Source: Tridacna crocea
Taxonomy: Eukaryota; Mollusca; Bivalvia; Cardiida; Cardiidae
Length of the DNA stretch: 64,000 bases
Assembly: GCA_943736015.1 (NCBI GenBank)
Contig: OX031057.1
Span: 58,548,001-58,612,000, forward strand
Direction: 5' to 3'
Positions 10,185-25,138 of the stretch are shown here, in pieces; the stretch's first letter is position 1, and the number at the start of each line of letters is the position of its first letter. The notes under the pieces are model-generated. The model saw only the letters and a program-made list of their open reading frames with translations. It made no database searches and was not told the DNA's origin. The position numbers and the translations under genes were made by a program.

Positions 10185-10880
10185 TTGATTGAGTGAGTGA
10201 TTGATTGATTACATGTGTTTAACACCGTTTTCATTGATATTCGAGTTACATTGCGGCGTCAAGTACACTTTCCTATGTGTTCGTGTAGTTTCAATAACTA
10301 ATACTTTCCACGATATTCTTCCCAAGCCACTGACTGCTTTTCCACATAACTGTTGTCAAAAATGCTGCTCAGAGGTTAGAGAAAAATCAATGCTGTCGCA
10401 GTGAGTATCATCAACTCTCGGAAAGAAATGGCCGAGCAGGGGATTCAAACCAGCTAACCCATGCTTCAAGTTCCGGGCAATGCGGACCGAATGCCTGCTT
10501 TAGAATCTTTGGAGTTATACGTGAGGATAATGTGTTGATTTGAAAATGCTGTGAAATATTTCAGATAAATAAAAGAAGGGGAACTGATTTGATTGATTGA
10601 TTGTAACAATATTTCAATTGTATCGAGGCGGCCAGTGCACCTACCCATACTTCACTGAAGTTTCAGTAACCAGGCTTTTGTACGATATTTTCCAGATGCT
10701 GATGACTGCTTTTCAACATTTTATCAAAAGTGCTTTTGAGAGACTAGGGAAGAATTAATCCTATCGCTAAAACAATCATTACGTCTTGGAAAGAAATGGC
10801 CGAGTAGGGGATTCAAACCAGCTAACCCATGTCTCAGGTTCTGTAACCTTTTGACCGAATTGATGTTCAAGTATCTCTGT
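10185..10880 (-). mobile_element. Pair of tRNA-derived SINEs, unit B
   Basis: This is the direct equivalent of 3225-3925. Both heads and both ATTG-type tails are retained. The second element reads GATGACTGC where unit A has GATGACTCC. Confidence 0.72.
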
Positions 10881-11225
10881 AGTCAGAGGTCAAGAAAAAG
10901 TTTCGTTTTTCTTAATGCTGTGAAAAATTTTCAGATTAATAAAAACAGGTAATCGATTTGAATGGAGAAAGATGTTTTCCTAAACTCTCTAAGAGTTTGC
11001 AATAACTTAACACAAAGCTATGCAGTTTTTAATGCATTTTAATCATTGCTTTGACGATAATGTTGATGATTATAATAACGGTGATGATAGTTTCGATGGT
11101 TGAGTTGGTATTGATGGTGGTATTGCCGATACCGGATTTATTTGTGGAGATAGATGTGTTTGTTTTCTTGAAGTTTTAACGCCGACTTGAACATTACTTG
11201 AATGTTATTAATGATGGCTCTGGAT

Positions 11226-11591
11226 TTTTAGAGATATGAAAACCGAGAGACAGTAACAGAGTGGCAGTGAGTGTGGGAGGGACTGAGTTTGAGAAAGGTT
11301 TTGACTTTGACATTTTTACTTTATTGTGGATGATAAAAATATTGAATTTGTGAGGCTAATGACGGAAAAGCGAAATATGTATACTGTGCTAGATTTTAAT
11401 AGGGATGTGTTGGAAACGTTAGAGGGTAAATATTATAGAGGCCAATCGCTTCTTTTCCTAGCAACTAGCGTCGATGCACTGAATTTCTATAGCTATAGCT
11501 TTAATAAGTGTTATATGCATTAAAGGAAGGATCCATAAAATGGGATATCCATGTTGTAATAAAAGATGGTGATTTAAAGGGCTGGCTGTAA
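11226..11591 (+). pseudogene. Broken protein-like tract, unit B
   Basis: It has the same 16-bp loss and upstream TGA as unit A. The remaining 65-codon frame (11326-11523) differs from A by one Val-to-Ile change (GTTGAA to ATTGAA). Confidence 0.4.
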
Positions 11592-14500
11592 GGGGAGGTG
11601 GAGGCCAGAAAAAATTAATCAGACTTTGGTAAAATTTGCATTTGCTTTATTGCTTTTAGTCTATTGCGTTTTAGGTACTATCAGATTTCAGTCGTATCAG
11701 ATATATCAGGACATCATGTGCATCTATCCAAGCTGTATTGGAATTTCATTTCCCAGTACCTTGCACATTATTCCAAACCAATGTAGGCTTTCCTACATAA
11801 TTGTTTTCAGGGAAAAACTGTTAGCGAGGAGAAATTGATAAATCTTGTCGCAATGACTCGTCAAACCTCGGATAAAAATTGCAACAGCTTGGGAATCGAA
11901 CCTGTGGACCCCTAGTTTCAGCCCTCGTTCGTCATCAGGTGAGCAACTAACTTTAGAATTATGCTGATGAAGTTTCTTGCAATTCATCAGATGTTGAAGA
12001 GAGCCATGTCAACGAAAATGAAAGTTTCGAGCCTGATCTGATGACTTCAACATAATTTGAGTTACATTGCATGCATCTTCTTATGCGTTATTGGAGTTTC
12101 GTTTCTCGGTATTCGGCTTTAAGTCCTCCCGGCTTTCAAACCTAGATTATTTGAAACATTGATCAATGAGGAGAGGAGAATGAATTCTGTCGCTATGAAC
12201 TTAATCCTAAACAGGGAAATTAGATTTGCCGGGATTCGAACTATAGAACCTTGGGTTTTAAGCAATCGGCTGACTGATGCTGAAAGAGAGAGATTGATTG
12301 TTTGATTCTTTTCACTTTATTTCTTGAGGAGTATTCTATGCGAGAAGAAATTGTAACATTTTATAAAGAGAAAAAGATGCGGAGTTATTTTGTGAATTGT
12401 AGTGGAAAATGACAGCAGTGTGAAATGAATTAACTTTGTCGAATTGACTGTCATCAAACCTTGTGAAAAAAAAACCTTTAACAGCCGAGGAGTCGAACCC
12501 GTGAACCCGTAGTTTCAGACCTCGTTCGTCATCAACTGAGCAACTAAGGTGAAAATTATGCTGATGAAGATTTCTTTTGTAATTGACCGTATCTTAAAGG
12601 TAATTATTTGTACAAAAATGAAAGTTATGAGCCCGATCTGACGACTTCAACATAATGACATGTTTATTTCATTCTGAAGGGTTGTTTTGTGCAAGAACAA
12701 AGTTTGACATTTTGTAAAGGAAAATGATTCAAAAGTGTGGATTCAAGGCTGACTGATGCTGAGAGAGAGAGAGAGAGAGAGATAGAGAGAGAGTGATTAT
12801 TTGATTCTTTTCACTTTATTTCTTGAGAAGTATTCTATGCGAGAAAAAATTGTAACATTTTGTAAAGAGAAAAAGATGCGGAGTTATTTTGTGAATTGTA
12901 GTGGAAAATGACAGCGGTGTGAAATGAATTAAGTTTGTCGAATTGACCTTGTGAAAAAAAAACTCTAACAGCCGAGGAGTCGAACCCGTCAACCCCTAGT
13001 TTCAGACCTCGTTCGTCATCAACTGAGCAACAGGTGAAAATTGTGCTGATGACTGATGCTGAGAGAGAGAGAGAGTGATTATTTGATTCTTTTCATCTTT
13101 TTTTAGGAGTATTCCATGCGAGAAGAAATTGTAACATCTTGTAAAGAAAAAAAGATGCGTAGTTTTTTTACGAATTGTAGTGGAAACTGACAGCGGTGTG
13201 AAATGAATGAAGCTTGTCGAATTGACTGTCATCAAACCTTGTGAAAAAAAAAAAACTCTAACAGCCGAGGAATCGAACCCGTGAACTCCTAGTTTCAGAC
13301 CTCGTTCGTCATCAACTGAGCAACTAAGGTGAAAATTGTGCTGATGAAGATTTCTTTTGTAATTGACCGGATCTTAAAGGTAATTATTTGTACAAAAATG
13401 GAAGTTATGAGCCCGATCTGACGACTTCAACATAATGACATGTTTATTTCATTTCTGAAGGGTTGTTATGTGCAAGAAGAAAGTTTAACTTTTGGTAAAG
13501 GAAAATGATCCAAAAGTGTGGATTCAAGGAAACAAAAGCTTTTAGAAAGGGGATAACTTTTTGCCAGTAATTTGCACAAAATTGTCCCTATTAACCCTGG
13601 CTACCTTTCTCACATTCATAAGTTGTTGAAAGAATTATGAGTACTGAGATAAGCTTTAACCCTGTTGCAATAATCGTCATCAGTTCTATAGAGCAAATTC
13701 TTAATCTAAGCGATCGTATCCTTAGTCCGTGGATTTTACTTTCACCTCGGGTGATATATTTCCAGACTGTATTTATTTATTCCTGGAGGGTTTTTTATGT
13801 ACGAGAAGACATTGTAACTGTTTGTAAAGAACAGTGATGGAAAAAGTTAATTTTAAGAGGATCGATATTTTCTGGGCATTCTTTGATTCAATTAAAAGAA
13901 AAGTTATAACCTATTTGGAGGGAGATCAGTGCTTTCATTTACCAGTACTTCGCACAATATTGTTCTCATTGGCACTTGCTGCTTTCTTTTTCTGACCTCG
14001 TTGGAATAATTATCAGCACTGAGATAAGAAGAAACTCTGTCGCAATAACTGCAATTAATTCCATAAAATATATTCTCAGTCTTATAGATTTTATCCTCAG
14101 TCTGCAGGTTTTACTTTCATAGCGGGAAAATACATTTAGTCCGTATTATTGGCCCTTATTATTTCTCCATTTTGTTTGAGTCTACACCTTTAGCTTCGAG
14201 GTCTACACCACTTGAAATTGCTTGTCAGTAGGTCCTGAAACTGTATTTGTACCTTTCTTTGACTGCACACGTTGTTTTCCCTGTATCCCCAGTCGGCGAT
14301 TTCATACCCACAGCTCCTAAAACTAACCATCAGGCCGTTACAAGCATATTGGGTCCTTGAGAATGTATCCTCAGTTCGTGGAGTGTTTCCCCAATCTACT
14401 TCATATCCTCGAAGACTTTGAAATTGTTCCTGTACTCAGTTCAAAGTACACCCATGCCCTGAACCACTGCCTCACTCATATGGTACCTTTTGCACAGTTT

Positions 14501-15212
14501 GTCTATACGCCGTTTTCCTGACATGTACTTTAAATCTGTAAGAGTAATTGCATAAAGTATCTCAAATTTAACTTTTCTTCCAGTCTTAAGCCATTAGTCT
14601 TGGCATTCAAACCCATGTTAGCAATTGAAAACCCTCAGTCTATGAGTCCCTTGAATACACCATAAAGCCGTAAAGCTGTGTTCTGCTTAAAATTTATCCA
14701 TTTTCAATTAGACTGTATCCCTTGCCTTCTTGATGTACCAACAATTCGAAGAAGTATCCTCTATCATTGGTTACTGCAACAGCTTGCGTTATGTTATTTT
14801 AGGAATTGAAATGGTAGCCTTGGTGAGTGAGATGTATCATTAAGCTATAAACCTGTGTCCTTCCAGAGATTTTACTCCCTACCTGTTAGCATGCAACGCT
14901 AGTCGGAAAGATGTTCTCCTAGTTCCCTGTACTTTCTCTCAGACGGTGAAATACATTCCCAGTTTGATGTTCCTTCAAATCCTGATATATTCTCTCATTT
15001 CAACGGATATACCCTCAGTATTTACAACTTCGCCTTCATTCCTAATTTAGCTCCTGCCAATTAGCTTGTTTATTCTGCTAAATTCAAATTTGAACCTAAC
15101 TTAATTGACTATACCTTCCGATGACGAACCTATGCCTCTGTTGTTTCACAGATAATTCTTTGGCCTCAACCTCTTCTTCATGATCTTAACCCCTGGTCTG
15201 AACGGTCTGAAA

Positions 15213-15812
15213 TAATGTATTCGCCCTCAATTCTGCCATCTAACACTCTCTTTGTCTTCTCCTTTTCTTTATCTATTTCTATCTCTCTTTTCGCAATTTC
15301 AATCTTTCTTCACCTCTCTCCATTTAACTCTGTCTGTTTATCTCTTCTGTTTCTTTCTCTTTCTCTCCTTGTCTCTCACTCTCAATCTACTGCCTCCCGA
15401 ACTCTTTGTCTTACTCTCTGCCCCTCATTTCATCTTTCTCTCAACACTGTTTTCCACGCTCAGTCTCTCTCTGTTTCTCTGTCTCTGTCTCTCTCGCTGC
15501 CTTTCTCTCGCTCTATGTATCTCTTTCTATTCCTTCCCATTTCTCTCCTTTCTCTTCTTTTATTTCTCTACAATTTCTATCTGTATCTCACTGCCAACTT
15601 TCACACAGTCTCTATCTATCTCTGTTTCTGTCTTTCGCTATTCATCTATCTTCTGTCTCCTTTTCTATCACTCCCTATTCTGTCACGTTCTCTCTGTCTG
15701 CCTTTCTTTCTTTTCTAATCCTTCAAACTTTTCTAGTCTCTCTATCCTATCAATCTATTCTCCTTTTTCCCTTTTATTCTATCTATCTATCTATCTATCC
15801 ATCTATTTATCC
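15213..15812 (+). repeat. Pyrimidine-rich tract, unit C
   Basis: This equivalent tract is nearly identical to unit B, with a few substitutions that replace purines by pyrimidines, such as CTCTTTTCGC for CTCATTTCGC near 15289. Confidence 0.85.
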
Positions 15813-17149
15813 AGTGACTGACTTGATATTACAGCTTACGTGTCCTTGTTGTGTTTCCCACGTTTGACAGACTATAGTCTCTGACCATGACATCTATCCT
15901 TGTCCTCCAACAAATGCACTTCCTACAATGAATTAGGTTCCTTTCTTCATATCTTCCTCAGTCTGCGTGATTAATCGTTTCTCAGTTGATAGGTTGCTCC
16001 CTCAGTCCGTAATTTTGAGCGTAATCTGATAAAGAATTATATTATCCTTTTAATATTTTAGAATGAAACGTTATGGTGTAGCTAGCTTATTTGAGACATC
16101 CTGGCAATATCTAACAAGATTATGTAATCACCCTGTGCATGTCTACATACAACCAATTTGAATTCCGTATCAACCTCAGCTATTTATCTAAAGAATGCTG
16201 AAAAAGCATAGGTTCCCATTTTGTGATCAAAAGCATCTACCTATTCAAACTAATTCATATTAACGTAAAATTCTCAATGTTTTAATTATGTACTATTTAT
16301 TGAAGAGTGTCGTTTACAACATTCTTTCAGTTCATATTGTGGCGGCATATGAACTTACCTTTTCCTGTAATTATTTTTACTAGTATTACGCACAATATTC
16401 TTTCCAAGCCACTGGCTGCTTTCCTACATAAGAATCGTCGAAACAATTATAAAGGTTGAGAAATGAATGAATCCTATCAAAATAACTAAGCAATTCTCCG
16501 AAAAAATCGTCCGAGCCGGAAATTAAACTAGCGGCTCCCTATTCACGAATTTTGTGGTTTTCTTTATCCAGTGCTCCTCAGAATACTATATCCACTGGCT
16601 GCTGTCTCACATACTCAGCGTCATAAACATTAACACATTATTGACCAGTGTGACAGCCAGAGAGAGACAGAGACACAAAGTCATATTGTGAAATTGGAAG
16701 TTGGAAAGCGCTTTTGATTTCGACACTTTTTCTTTATAGTGGCAGGGTTGCATTGTGCATAAAGAAATTGTTAAGTTTGGAAAGATTAATGACAGAAAAG
16801 ACAAATATATGTTTCGTTCGAGAGCGAGAGAGAGACAGAGAGAGGTTGTAAAATTGTAAAACTGAAAGTGGGAAAGCGCTTTTAATTTCGGCACTTTTAC
16901 TTAAAAGTGACAGGGTTGCATTCTTGATAAAGAATTTGTGAAGTTTGGAGAGATTAATGACAGAAAAGACAAATATATGTTGCGTGCTCGATTTTAGAAG
17001 GCATGCGTTAAAAAGTGTTCAGATGGTAAAGATATGAATAAATGCTTTAGCCGTAAGCCACTTTTCCGCAATCATTGTTGAAACAATTAACAGCACTGAG
17101 AATGAAGATTTGCAAACGACTGAGCTAGCGAACTAGTCTTTGACAATCG

Positions 17150-17840
17150 ATTGATTGAGTGAGTGATTGATTGATTACATGTGTTTAACACCGTTTTCAT
17201 TGATATTCGAGTTACATTGCGGCGTCAAGTACACTTTCCTATGTGTTTGTGTAGTTTCAACAACTAATACTTTCCACGATATTCTTCCCAAGCCACTGAC
17301 TGCTTTTCCACATAACTGTTGTCAAAACTGCTGCTCAGAGGTTAGAGAAAAATCAATGCTGTCGCAGTGAGTATCATCAACTCTCGGAAAGAAATGGCCG
17401 AGCAGGGGATTCAAACCAGCTAACCCATGCTTCAAGTTCCGGGCAATGCGGACCGAATGCCTGCTTTAGAATCTTTGGAGTTATACGTGAGGATAATATG
17501 TTGATTTGAAAATGCTGTGAAATATTTCAGATAAATAAAAGAAGGGGAACTGATTTGATTGATTGATTGTAACAATATTTCAATTGTATCGAGGCGGCCA
17601 GTGCACCTACCCATACTTCACTGAAGTTTCAGTAACCAGGCTTTTGTACGATATTTTCCAGATGCTGATGACTGCTTTTCAACATTTTATCAAAAGTGCT
17701 TTTGAGAGACTAGGGAAGAATTAATCCTATCGCTAAAACAATCATTACGTCTTGGAAAGAAATGGCCGAGTAGGGGATTCAAACCAGCTAACCCATGTCT
17801 CAGGTTCTGTAACCTTTTGACCGAATTGATGTTCAAGTAT
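17150..17840 (-). mobile_element. Pair of tRNA-derived SINEs, unit C
   Basis: Equivalent pair, with small changes such as TGTGTTTGTGTAG near 17240 in the first element. Confidence 0.72.
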
Positions 17841-18191
17841 CCCTGTAGTCAGAGGTCAAGAAAAAGTTTCGTTTTTCTTAATGCTGTGAAAAATTTTCAG
17901 ATTAATAAAAACAGGTAATCGATTTGAATGGAGAAAGATGTTTTCCTAAACTCTCTAAGAGTTTGCAATAACTTAACACAAAGCTATGCAGTTTTTAATG
18001 CATTTTAATCATTGCTTTGACGATAATGTTGATGATTATAATAACGGTGATGATAGTTTCGATGGTTGAGTTGGTATTGATGGTGGTATTGCCGATACCG
18101 GATTTATTTGTGGAGATAGATGTGTTTGTTTTCTTGAAGTTTTAACGCCGACTTGAACATTACTTGAATGTTATTAATGATGGCTCTGGAT

Positions 18192-18557
18192 TTTTAGAGA
18201 TATGAAAACCGAGAGACAGTAACAGAGTGGCAGTGAGTGTGGGAGGGACTGAGTTTGAGAAAGGTTTTGACTTTGACATTTTTACTTTATTGTGGATGAT
18301 AAAAATGTTGAATTTGTGAGGCTAATGACGGAAAAGCGAAATATGTATACTGTGCTAGATTTTAATAGGGATGTGTTGGAAACGTTAGAGGGTAAATATT
18401 ATAGAGGCCAATCGCTTCTTTTCCTAGCAACTAGCGTCGATGCACTGAATTTCTATAGCCATAGCTTTAATAAGTGTTATATGCATTAAAGGAAGGATCT
18501 ATAAAATGGGATATCCATGTTGTAATAAAAGATGGTGATTTAAAGGGCTGGCTGTAA
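18192..18557 (+). pseudogene. Broken protein-like tract, unit C
   Basis: It has the same lesions as A and B, with a Tyr-to-His change near the end of the 65-codon frame (AGCCATAGC). The second stretch ending in KGWL is preserved. Confidence 0.4.
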
Positions 18558-19721
18558 GGGGAGGTGGAGGCCAGAAAAAATTAATCAGACTTTGGTAAAA
18601 TTTGCATTTGCTTTATTGCTTTTAGTCTATTGCGTTTTAGGTCATATCAGATTTCAGTCGTATCAGATATATCAGGACATCATGTGCATCTATCCAAGCT
18701 GTATTGGAATTTCATTTCCCAGTACCTTGCACATTATTCCAAACCAATGTAGGATTTCCTACATAATTGTTTTCAGGGAAAAACTGTTAGCGAGGAGAAA
18801 TTGATAAATCTTGTCGCAATGACTCGTCAAACCTCGGATAAAAATTGCTACAGCTTGGGAATCGAACCTGTGGACCCCTAGTTTCAGCCCTCGTTCGTCA
18901 TCAGGTGAGCAACTAACTTTAGAATTATGCTGATGAAGTTTCTTGCAATTCATCAGATGTTGAAGAGAGCCATGTCAACGAAAATGAAAGTTTCGAGCCT
19001 GATCTGATGACTTCAACATAATTTGAGTTATATTGCATGTATCTTCTTATGCGTTATAGGAGTTTCGTTTCTCGGTATTCGGCTTTAAGTCCTCCCGGCT
19101 TTCAAACCTAGATTATTTGAAACATTGATCAATGAGGAGAGGAGAATGAATTCTGTCGCTATGAACTTAATCCTAAACAGGGAAATTAGATTTGCCGGGA
19201 TTCGAACTATAGAACCTTGGGTTTTAAGCAATCGGCTGACTGATGCTGAAAGAGAGAGATTGATTGTTTGATTCTTTTCACTTTATTTCTTGAGGAGTAT
19301 TCTATGCGATAAGAAATTGTAACATTTTATAAAGAGAAAAAGATGCGGAGTTATTTTGTGAATTGTAGTGGAAAATGACAGCAGTGTGAAATGAATTAAC
19401 TTTGTCGAATTGACTGTCATCAAACCTTGTGAAAAAAAAACCTCTAACAGCCGAGGAGTCGAACCCGTGAACCCGTAGTTTCAGACCTCGTTCGTCATCA
19501 ACTGAGCAACTAAGGTGAAAATTATGCTGATGAAGATTTCTTTTGTAATTGACCGTATCTTAAAGGTAATTATTTGTACAAAAATGAAAGTTATGAGCCC
19601 GATCTGACGACTTCAACATAATTACATGTTTATTTCATTCTGAAGGGTTGTTTTGTGCAAGAACAAAGTTTGACATTTTGTAAAGGAAAATGATTCAAAA
19701 GTGTGGATTCAAGGCTGACTG

Positions 19722-19760
<39 letters not shown>

Positions 19761-22169
19761 TTATTTGATTCTTTTCACTTTATTTCTTGAGAAGTATTCT
19801 ATGCGAGAAAAAATTGTAACATTTTGTAAAGAGAAAAAGATGCGGAGTTATTTTGTGAATTGTAGTGGAAAATGACAGCGGTGTGAAATGAATTAAGTTT
19901 GTCGAATTGACCTTGTGGAAAAAAAACTCTAACAGCCGAGGAGTCGAACCCGTGAACCCCTAGTTTCAGACCTCGTTCGTCATCAACTGAGCAACAGGTG
20001 AAAATTGTGCTGATGACTGATGCTGAGAGAGAGAGAGTGATTATTTGATTCTTTTCATCTTTTTTTAGGAGTATTCCATGCGAGAAGAAATTGTAACATC
20101 TTGTAAAGAAAAAAAGATGCGTAGTTTTTTTACGAATTGTAGTGGAAACTGACAGCGGTGTGAAATGAATGAAGCTTGTCGAATTGACTGTCATCAAACC
20201 TTGTAAAAAAAAACCTCTAACAGCCGAGGAATTGAACCCGTGAACTCCTAGTTTCAGACCTCGTTCGTCATCAACTGAGCAACTAAGGTGAAAATTGTGC
20301 TGATGAAGATTTCTTTTGTAATTGACCGTATCTTAAAGGTAATTATTTGTACAAAAATGGAAGTTATGAGCCCGATCTGACGACTTCAACATAATGACAT
20401 GTTTATTTCATTTCTGAAGGGTTGTTATGTGCGAGAAGAAAGTTTTAACTTTTCGTAAAGGAAAATGATCCAAAAGTGTGGATTCAAGGAAACAAAAGCT
20501 TTTAGAAAGGGGATAACTTTTTGCCAGTAATTTGCACAAAATTGTTCCTATTAACCCTGGCTACCTTTCTCACATAAGTTGTTGAAAGAATTATGAGTAC
20601 TGAGATAAGCTTTAACCCTGTCGCAATAATCGTCATCAGTTCTATAGAGCAAATTCTTAATCTAAGCGATCGTATCCTTAGTCCGTGGATTTTACTTTCA
20701 CCTCGGGTGATATATTTCCAGACTGTATTTATTTATTCCTGGAGGGTTTTTTTATGTACGAGAAGACATTGTAACTGTTTGTAAAGAACAATGATGAAAA
20801 AAGTTAATTTTAAGAGGATCGATATTTTCTGGGCATTCTTTGATTAAATTAAAAGAAAAGTTATAACCTATTTGGAGGGAGATCAGTGCTTTCATTTACC
20901 AGTACTTCGCACAATATTGTTCTCATTGGCACTTGCTGCTTTCTTTTTCTGACCTCGTTGGAATAATTATCAGCACTGAGATAAGAAGAAACTCTGTCGC
21001 AATAACTGCAATTAATTCCATAAAATATATTCTCAGTCTTATAGATTTTATCCTCAGTCTGCAGGTTTTACTTTCATAGCGGGAAAATACATTTAGTCCG
21101 TATTATTGGCCCTTATTATTTCTCCATTTTGTTTGAGTCTACACCTTTAGCTTCGAGGTCTACACCACTTGAAATTGCTTGTCAGTAGGTCCTGAAACTG
21201 TATTTGTACCTTTCTTTGACTGCACACGTTGTTTTCCTTGTATCCCCAGTCGGCGATTTCATACCCACAGCTCCTAAAACTAACCATCAGGCCGTTACAA
21301 GCATATTGGGTCCTTGAGAATGTATCCTCAGTTCGTGGAGTTTTTCCCCAATCTACTTCATATCCTCGAAGACTTTGAAATTGTTCCTGTACTCAGTTCA
21401 ATGTACACCCATGCCCTGAACCACTGCCTCACTCATATGGTACCTTTTGCACAGTTTGTCTATACGCCGTTTTCCTGACATGTACTTTAAATCTGTAAGA
21501 GTAATTGCATAAAGTATCTCAAATTTAACTTTTCTTCCAGTCTTAAGCCATTAGTCTTAGCATTCAAACCCATGTTAGCAATTGAAAACCCTCAGTCTAT
21601 GAGTCCCTTGAATACACCATAAAGCCGTAAAGCTATGTTCTGCTTAAAATTTATCTATTTTCAATTAGACTGTATCCCTTGCCTTCTTGATGTACCAACA
21701 ATTCGAAGAAGTATCCTCTATCATTGGTTACTGCAACAGCTTGCGTTATGTTATTTTAGGAATTGAAATGGTAGCCTTGGTGAGTGAGATGTATCATTAA
21801 GCTATAAACCTGTGTCCTTCCAGAGATTTTACTCCCTACCTGTTAGCATGCAACGCTAGTCGGAAAGATGTTCTCCTAGTTCCCTGTACTTTCTCTCAGA
21901 CGGTGAAATACATTCCCAGTTTGATGTTCCTTCAAATCCTAATATATTCTCTCATTTCGACAGATATACCCTCAGTATTTACAACTACGCCTTCACTCCT
22001 AATTTAGCTCCTGCCAATTAGCTTGATTATTCTGCTAAATTCAAATTTGAACATAACTTAATTGACTATACCTTCCGATGACGAACCTATGCCTCTGTTG
22101 TTTCACCGATAATTCTTTGGCCTCAACCTCTTCTTCATGATCTTAACCCCTGGTCTGAACGGTCTGAAA

Positions 22170-22777
22170 TAATGTATTCGCCCTCAATTCTGCCATCTAA
22201 CACTCTCTTTGTCTTCTCCTTTTCTTTATCTATTTCTATCTCTCTTTTCGCAATTTCAATCTTTCTTCACCTCTCTCCATTTAACTCTGTCTGTTTATCT
22301 CTTCTGTTTCTTTCTCTTTCTCTCCTTGTCTCTCACTCTCAATCTACTGCCTCCCGAACTCTTTGTCTTACTCTCTGCCCCTCATTTCATCTTTCTCTCA
22401 ACACTGTTTTCCACGCTCAGTCTCTCTCTGTTTCTCTGTCTCTGTCTCTCTCGCTGCCTTTCTCTCGCTCTATGTATCTCTTTCTATTCCTTCCCATTTC
22501 TCTCCTTTCTCTTCTTTTATTTCTCTACAATTTCTATCTGTATCTCACTGCCAACTTTCACACAGTCTCTATCTATCTCTGTTTCTGTCTTTCGCTATTC
22601 ATCTATCTTCTGTCTCCTTTTCTATCACTCCCTATTCTGTCACGTTCTCTCTGTCTGCCTTTCTTTCTTTTCTAATCCTTCAAACTTTTCTAGTCTCTCT
22701 ATCCTATCAATCTATTCTCCTTTTTCCCTTTTATTCTATCTATCTATCTATCTATCTATCTATCCATCTATTTATCC
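22170..22777 (+). repeat. Pyrimidine-rich tract, unit D
   Basis: This equivalent tract has a longer CTAT microsatellite (about 22734-22765). The longest chance frame reaches 207 codons here, which shows how microsatellite length alone changes these false ORFs. Confidence 0.85.
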
Positions 22778-24109
22778 AGTGACTGACTTGATATTACAGC
22801 TTACGTGTCCTTGTTGTGTTTCCCACGTTTGACAGACTATAGTCTCTGACCATGACATCTATCCTTGTCCTCCAACAAATGCACTTCCTACAATGAATTA
22901 GGTTCCTTTCTTCATATCTTCCTCAGTCTGCGTGATTAATCGTTTCTCAGTTGATAGGTTGCTCCCTCAGTCCGTAATTTTGAGCGTAATCTGATAAAGA
23001 ATTATATTATCCTTTTAATATTTTAGAATGAAACGTTATGGTGTAGCTAGCTTATTTGAGACATCCTGGCAATATCTAACAAGATTATGTAATCACCCTG
23101 TGCATGTCTACATACAACCAATTTGAATTCCGTATCAACCTCAGCTATTTATCTAAAGAATGCTGAAAAAGCATAGGTTCCCATTTTGTGATCAAAAGCA
23201 TCTACCTATTCAAACTAATTCATATTAACGTAAAATTCTCAATGTTTTAATTATGTACTATTTATTGAAAAGTGTCGTTTACAACATTCTTTCAGTTCAT
23301 ATTGTGGCGGCATATGAACTTACCTTTTCCTGTACTTATTTTTACTAGTATTACGCACAATATTCTTTCCAAGCCACTGGCTGCTTTCCTACATAAGAAT
23401 CGTCGAAACAATTATAAAGGTTGAGAAATGAATGAATCCTATCAAAATAACTAAGCAATTCTCCGAAAAAATCGTCCGAGCCGGAAATTAAACTAGCGGC
23501 TCCCTATTCACGGATTTTGTGGTTTTCTTTATCCAGTGCTCCTCAGAATACTATATCCACTGGCTGCTGTCTCACATACTCAGCGTCATAAACATTAACA
23601 CATTATTGACCAGTGTGACAGCCAGAGAGAGACAGACACACAAAGTCATATTGTGAAATTGGAAGTTGGAAAGCGCTTTTGATTTCGACACTTTTTCTTT
23701 ATAGTGGCAGGGTTGCATTGTGCATAAAGAAATTGTTAAGTTTGGAAAGATTAATGACAGAAAAGACAAATATATGTTTCGTTCGAGAGCGAGAGAGAGA
23801 CAGAGAGAGGTTGTAAAACTGAAAGTGGGAAAGCGCTTTTAATTTCGGCACTTTTACTTTATAGTGACAGGGTTGCATTCTTGATAAAGAATTTGTGAAG
23901 TTTGGAGAGATTAATGACAGAAAAGACAAATATATGTTGCGTGCTCGATTTTAGAAGGCATGCGTTAAAAAGTGTTCAGATGGTAAAGATATGAATAAAT
24001 GCTTTAGCCGTAAGCCACTTTTCCGCAATCATTGTTGAAACAATTAACAGCACTGAGAATGAAAATTTGCAAACGACTGAGCTAGCGAACTAGTCTTTGA
24101 CAATCGATT

Positions 24110-24775
24110 GATTGAGTGAGTGATTGATTACATGTGTTTAACACCGTTTTCATTGATATTCGAGTTACATTGCGGCGTCAAGTACACTTTCCTATGTGTT
24201 CGTGTAGTTTCAATAACTAATACTTTCCACGATATTCTTCCCAAGCCACTGACTGCTTTTCCACATAACTGTTGTCAAAAATGCTGCTCAGAGGTTAGAG
24301 AAAAATCAATGCTGTCGCAGTGAGTATCATCAACTCTCGGAAAGAAATGGCCGAGCAGGGGATTCAAACCAGCTAACCCATGCTTCAAGTTCCGGGCAAT
24401 GCGGACCGAATGCCTGCTTTAGAATCTTTGGAGTTATACGTGAGGATAATATGTTGATTTGAAAATGCTGTGAAATATTTCAGATAAATAAAAGAAGGGG
24501 AACTGATTTGATTGATTGATTGTAACAATATTTCAATTGTATCGAGGCGGCCAGTGCACCTATCCATACTTCACTGAAGTTTCAGTAACCAGGCTTTTGT
24601 ACGATATTTTCCAGATGCTGATGACTCCTTTTCAACATTTTATCAAAAGTGCTTTTGAGAGACTAGGGAAGAATTAATCCTGTCGTTAAAACAATCAACA
24701 AGAAATGGCCGAGTAGGGGATTCAAACCAGCTAACCCATGTCTCAGGTTCTGTAACCTTTTGACCGAATTGATGT
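24110..24775 (-). mobile_element. Pair of tRNA-derived SINEs, unit D
   Basis: Equivalent pair. The first tail has lost one GATT, and the second element has a ~13-bp deletion near 24697 that unit E shares. Confidence 0.72.
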
Positions 24776-25138
24776 TCAAGTATCTCTGTAGTCAGAGGTC
24801 AAGAAAAAGTTTCGTTTTCCGGAATGCTGTGAAAGATTTTCAGATTAATAAAAACAGGTAATCGATTTGAATGGAGAAAGATGTTTTCCTAAACTCTCTA
24901 AGAGTTTGCAATAACTTAACACAAAGCTATGCAGTTTTTAATGCATTTTAATCATTGCTTTGACGATAATGTTGATAATTATAATAACGGTGATGATACT
25001 TTCGATGGTTGAGTTGGTATTGATGGTGGTATTGCCGATACCGGACTTATTTGTGGAGATAGATGTGTTTGTTTTCTTGAAGTTTTAACGCCGACTTGAA
25101 CATTACTTGAATGTTATTAATGATGGCTCTGGATTTTT

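Larger units (their letters stand above)
6969..13924. repeat. Tandem 7-kb unit B
   Basis: This 6956-bp copy is nearly identical to unit A by eye, with scattered single-base changes and small homopolymer or AG-repeat length differences. It carries GATGACTGC near 10703, where A, D and E read GATGACTCC, and TATACGCCG near 7548, where A and E read TATACACCG. It has no large insertion or deletion. Confidence 0.97.
13925..20881. repeat. Tandem 7-kb unit C
   Basis: This 6957-bp full-length copy shares most variants with B. Private differences include a duplicated ATTGTAAA near 16851 between the two X modules and ATGCGATAA near 19303. The latter puts a stop in the first of the 24-codon micro-ORFs that is open in A and B. 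Confidence 0.97.
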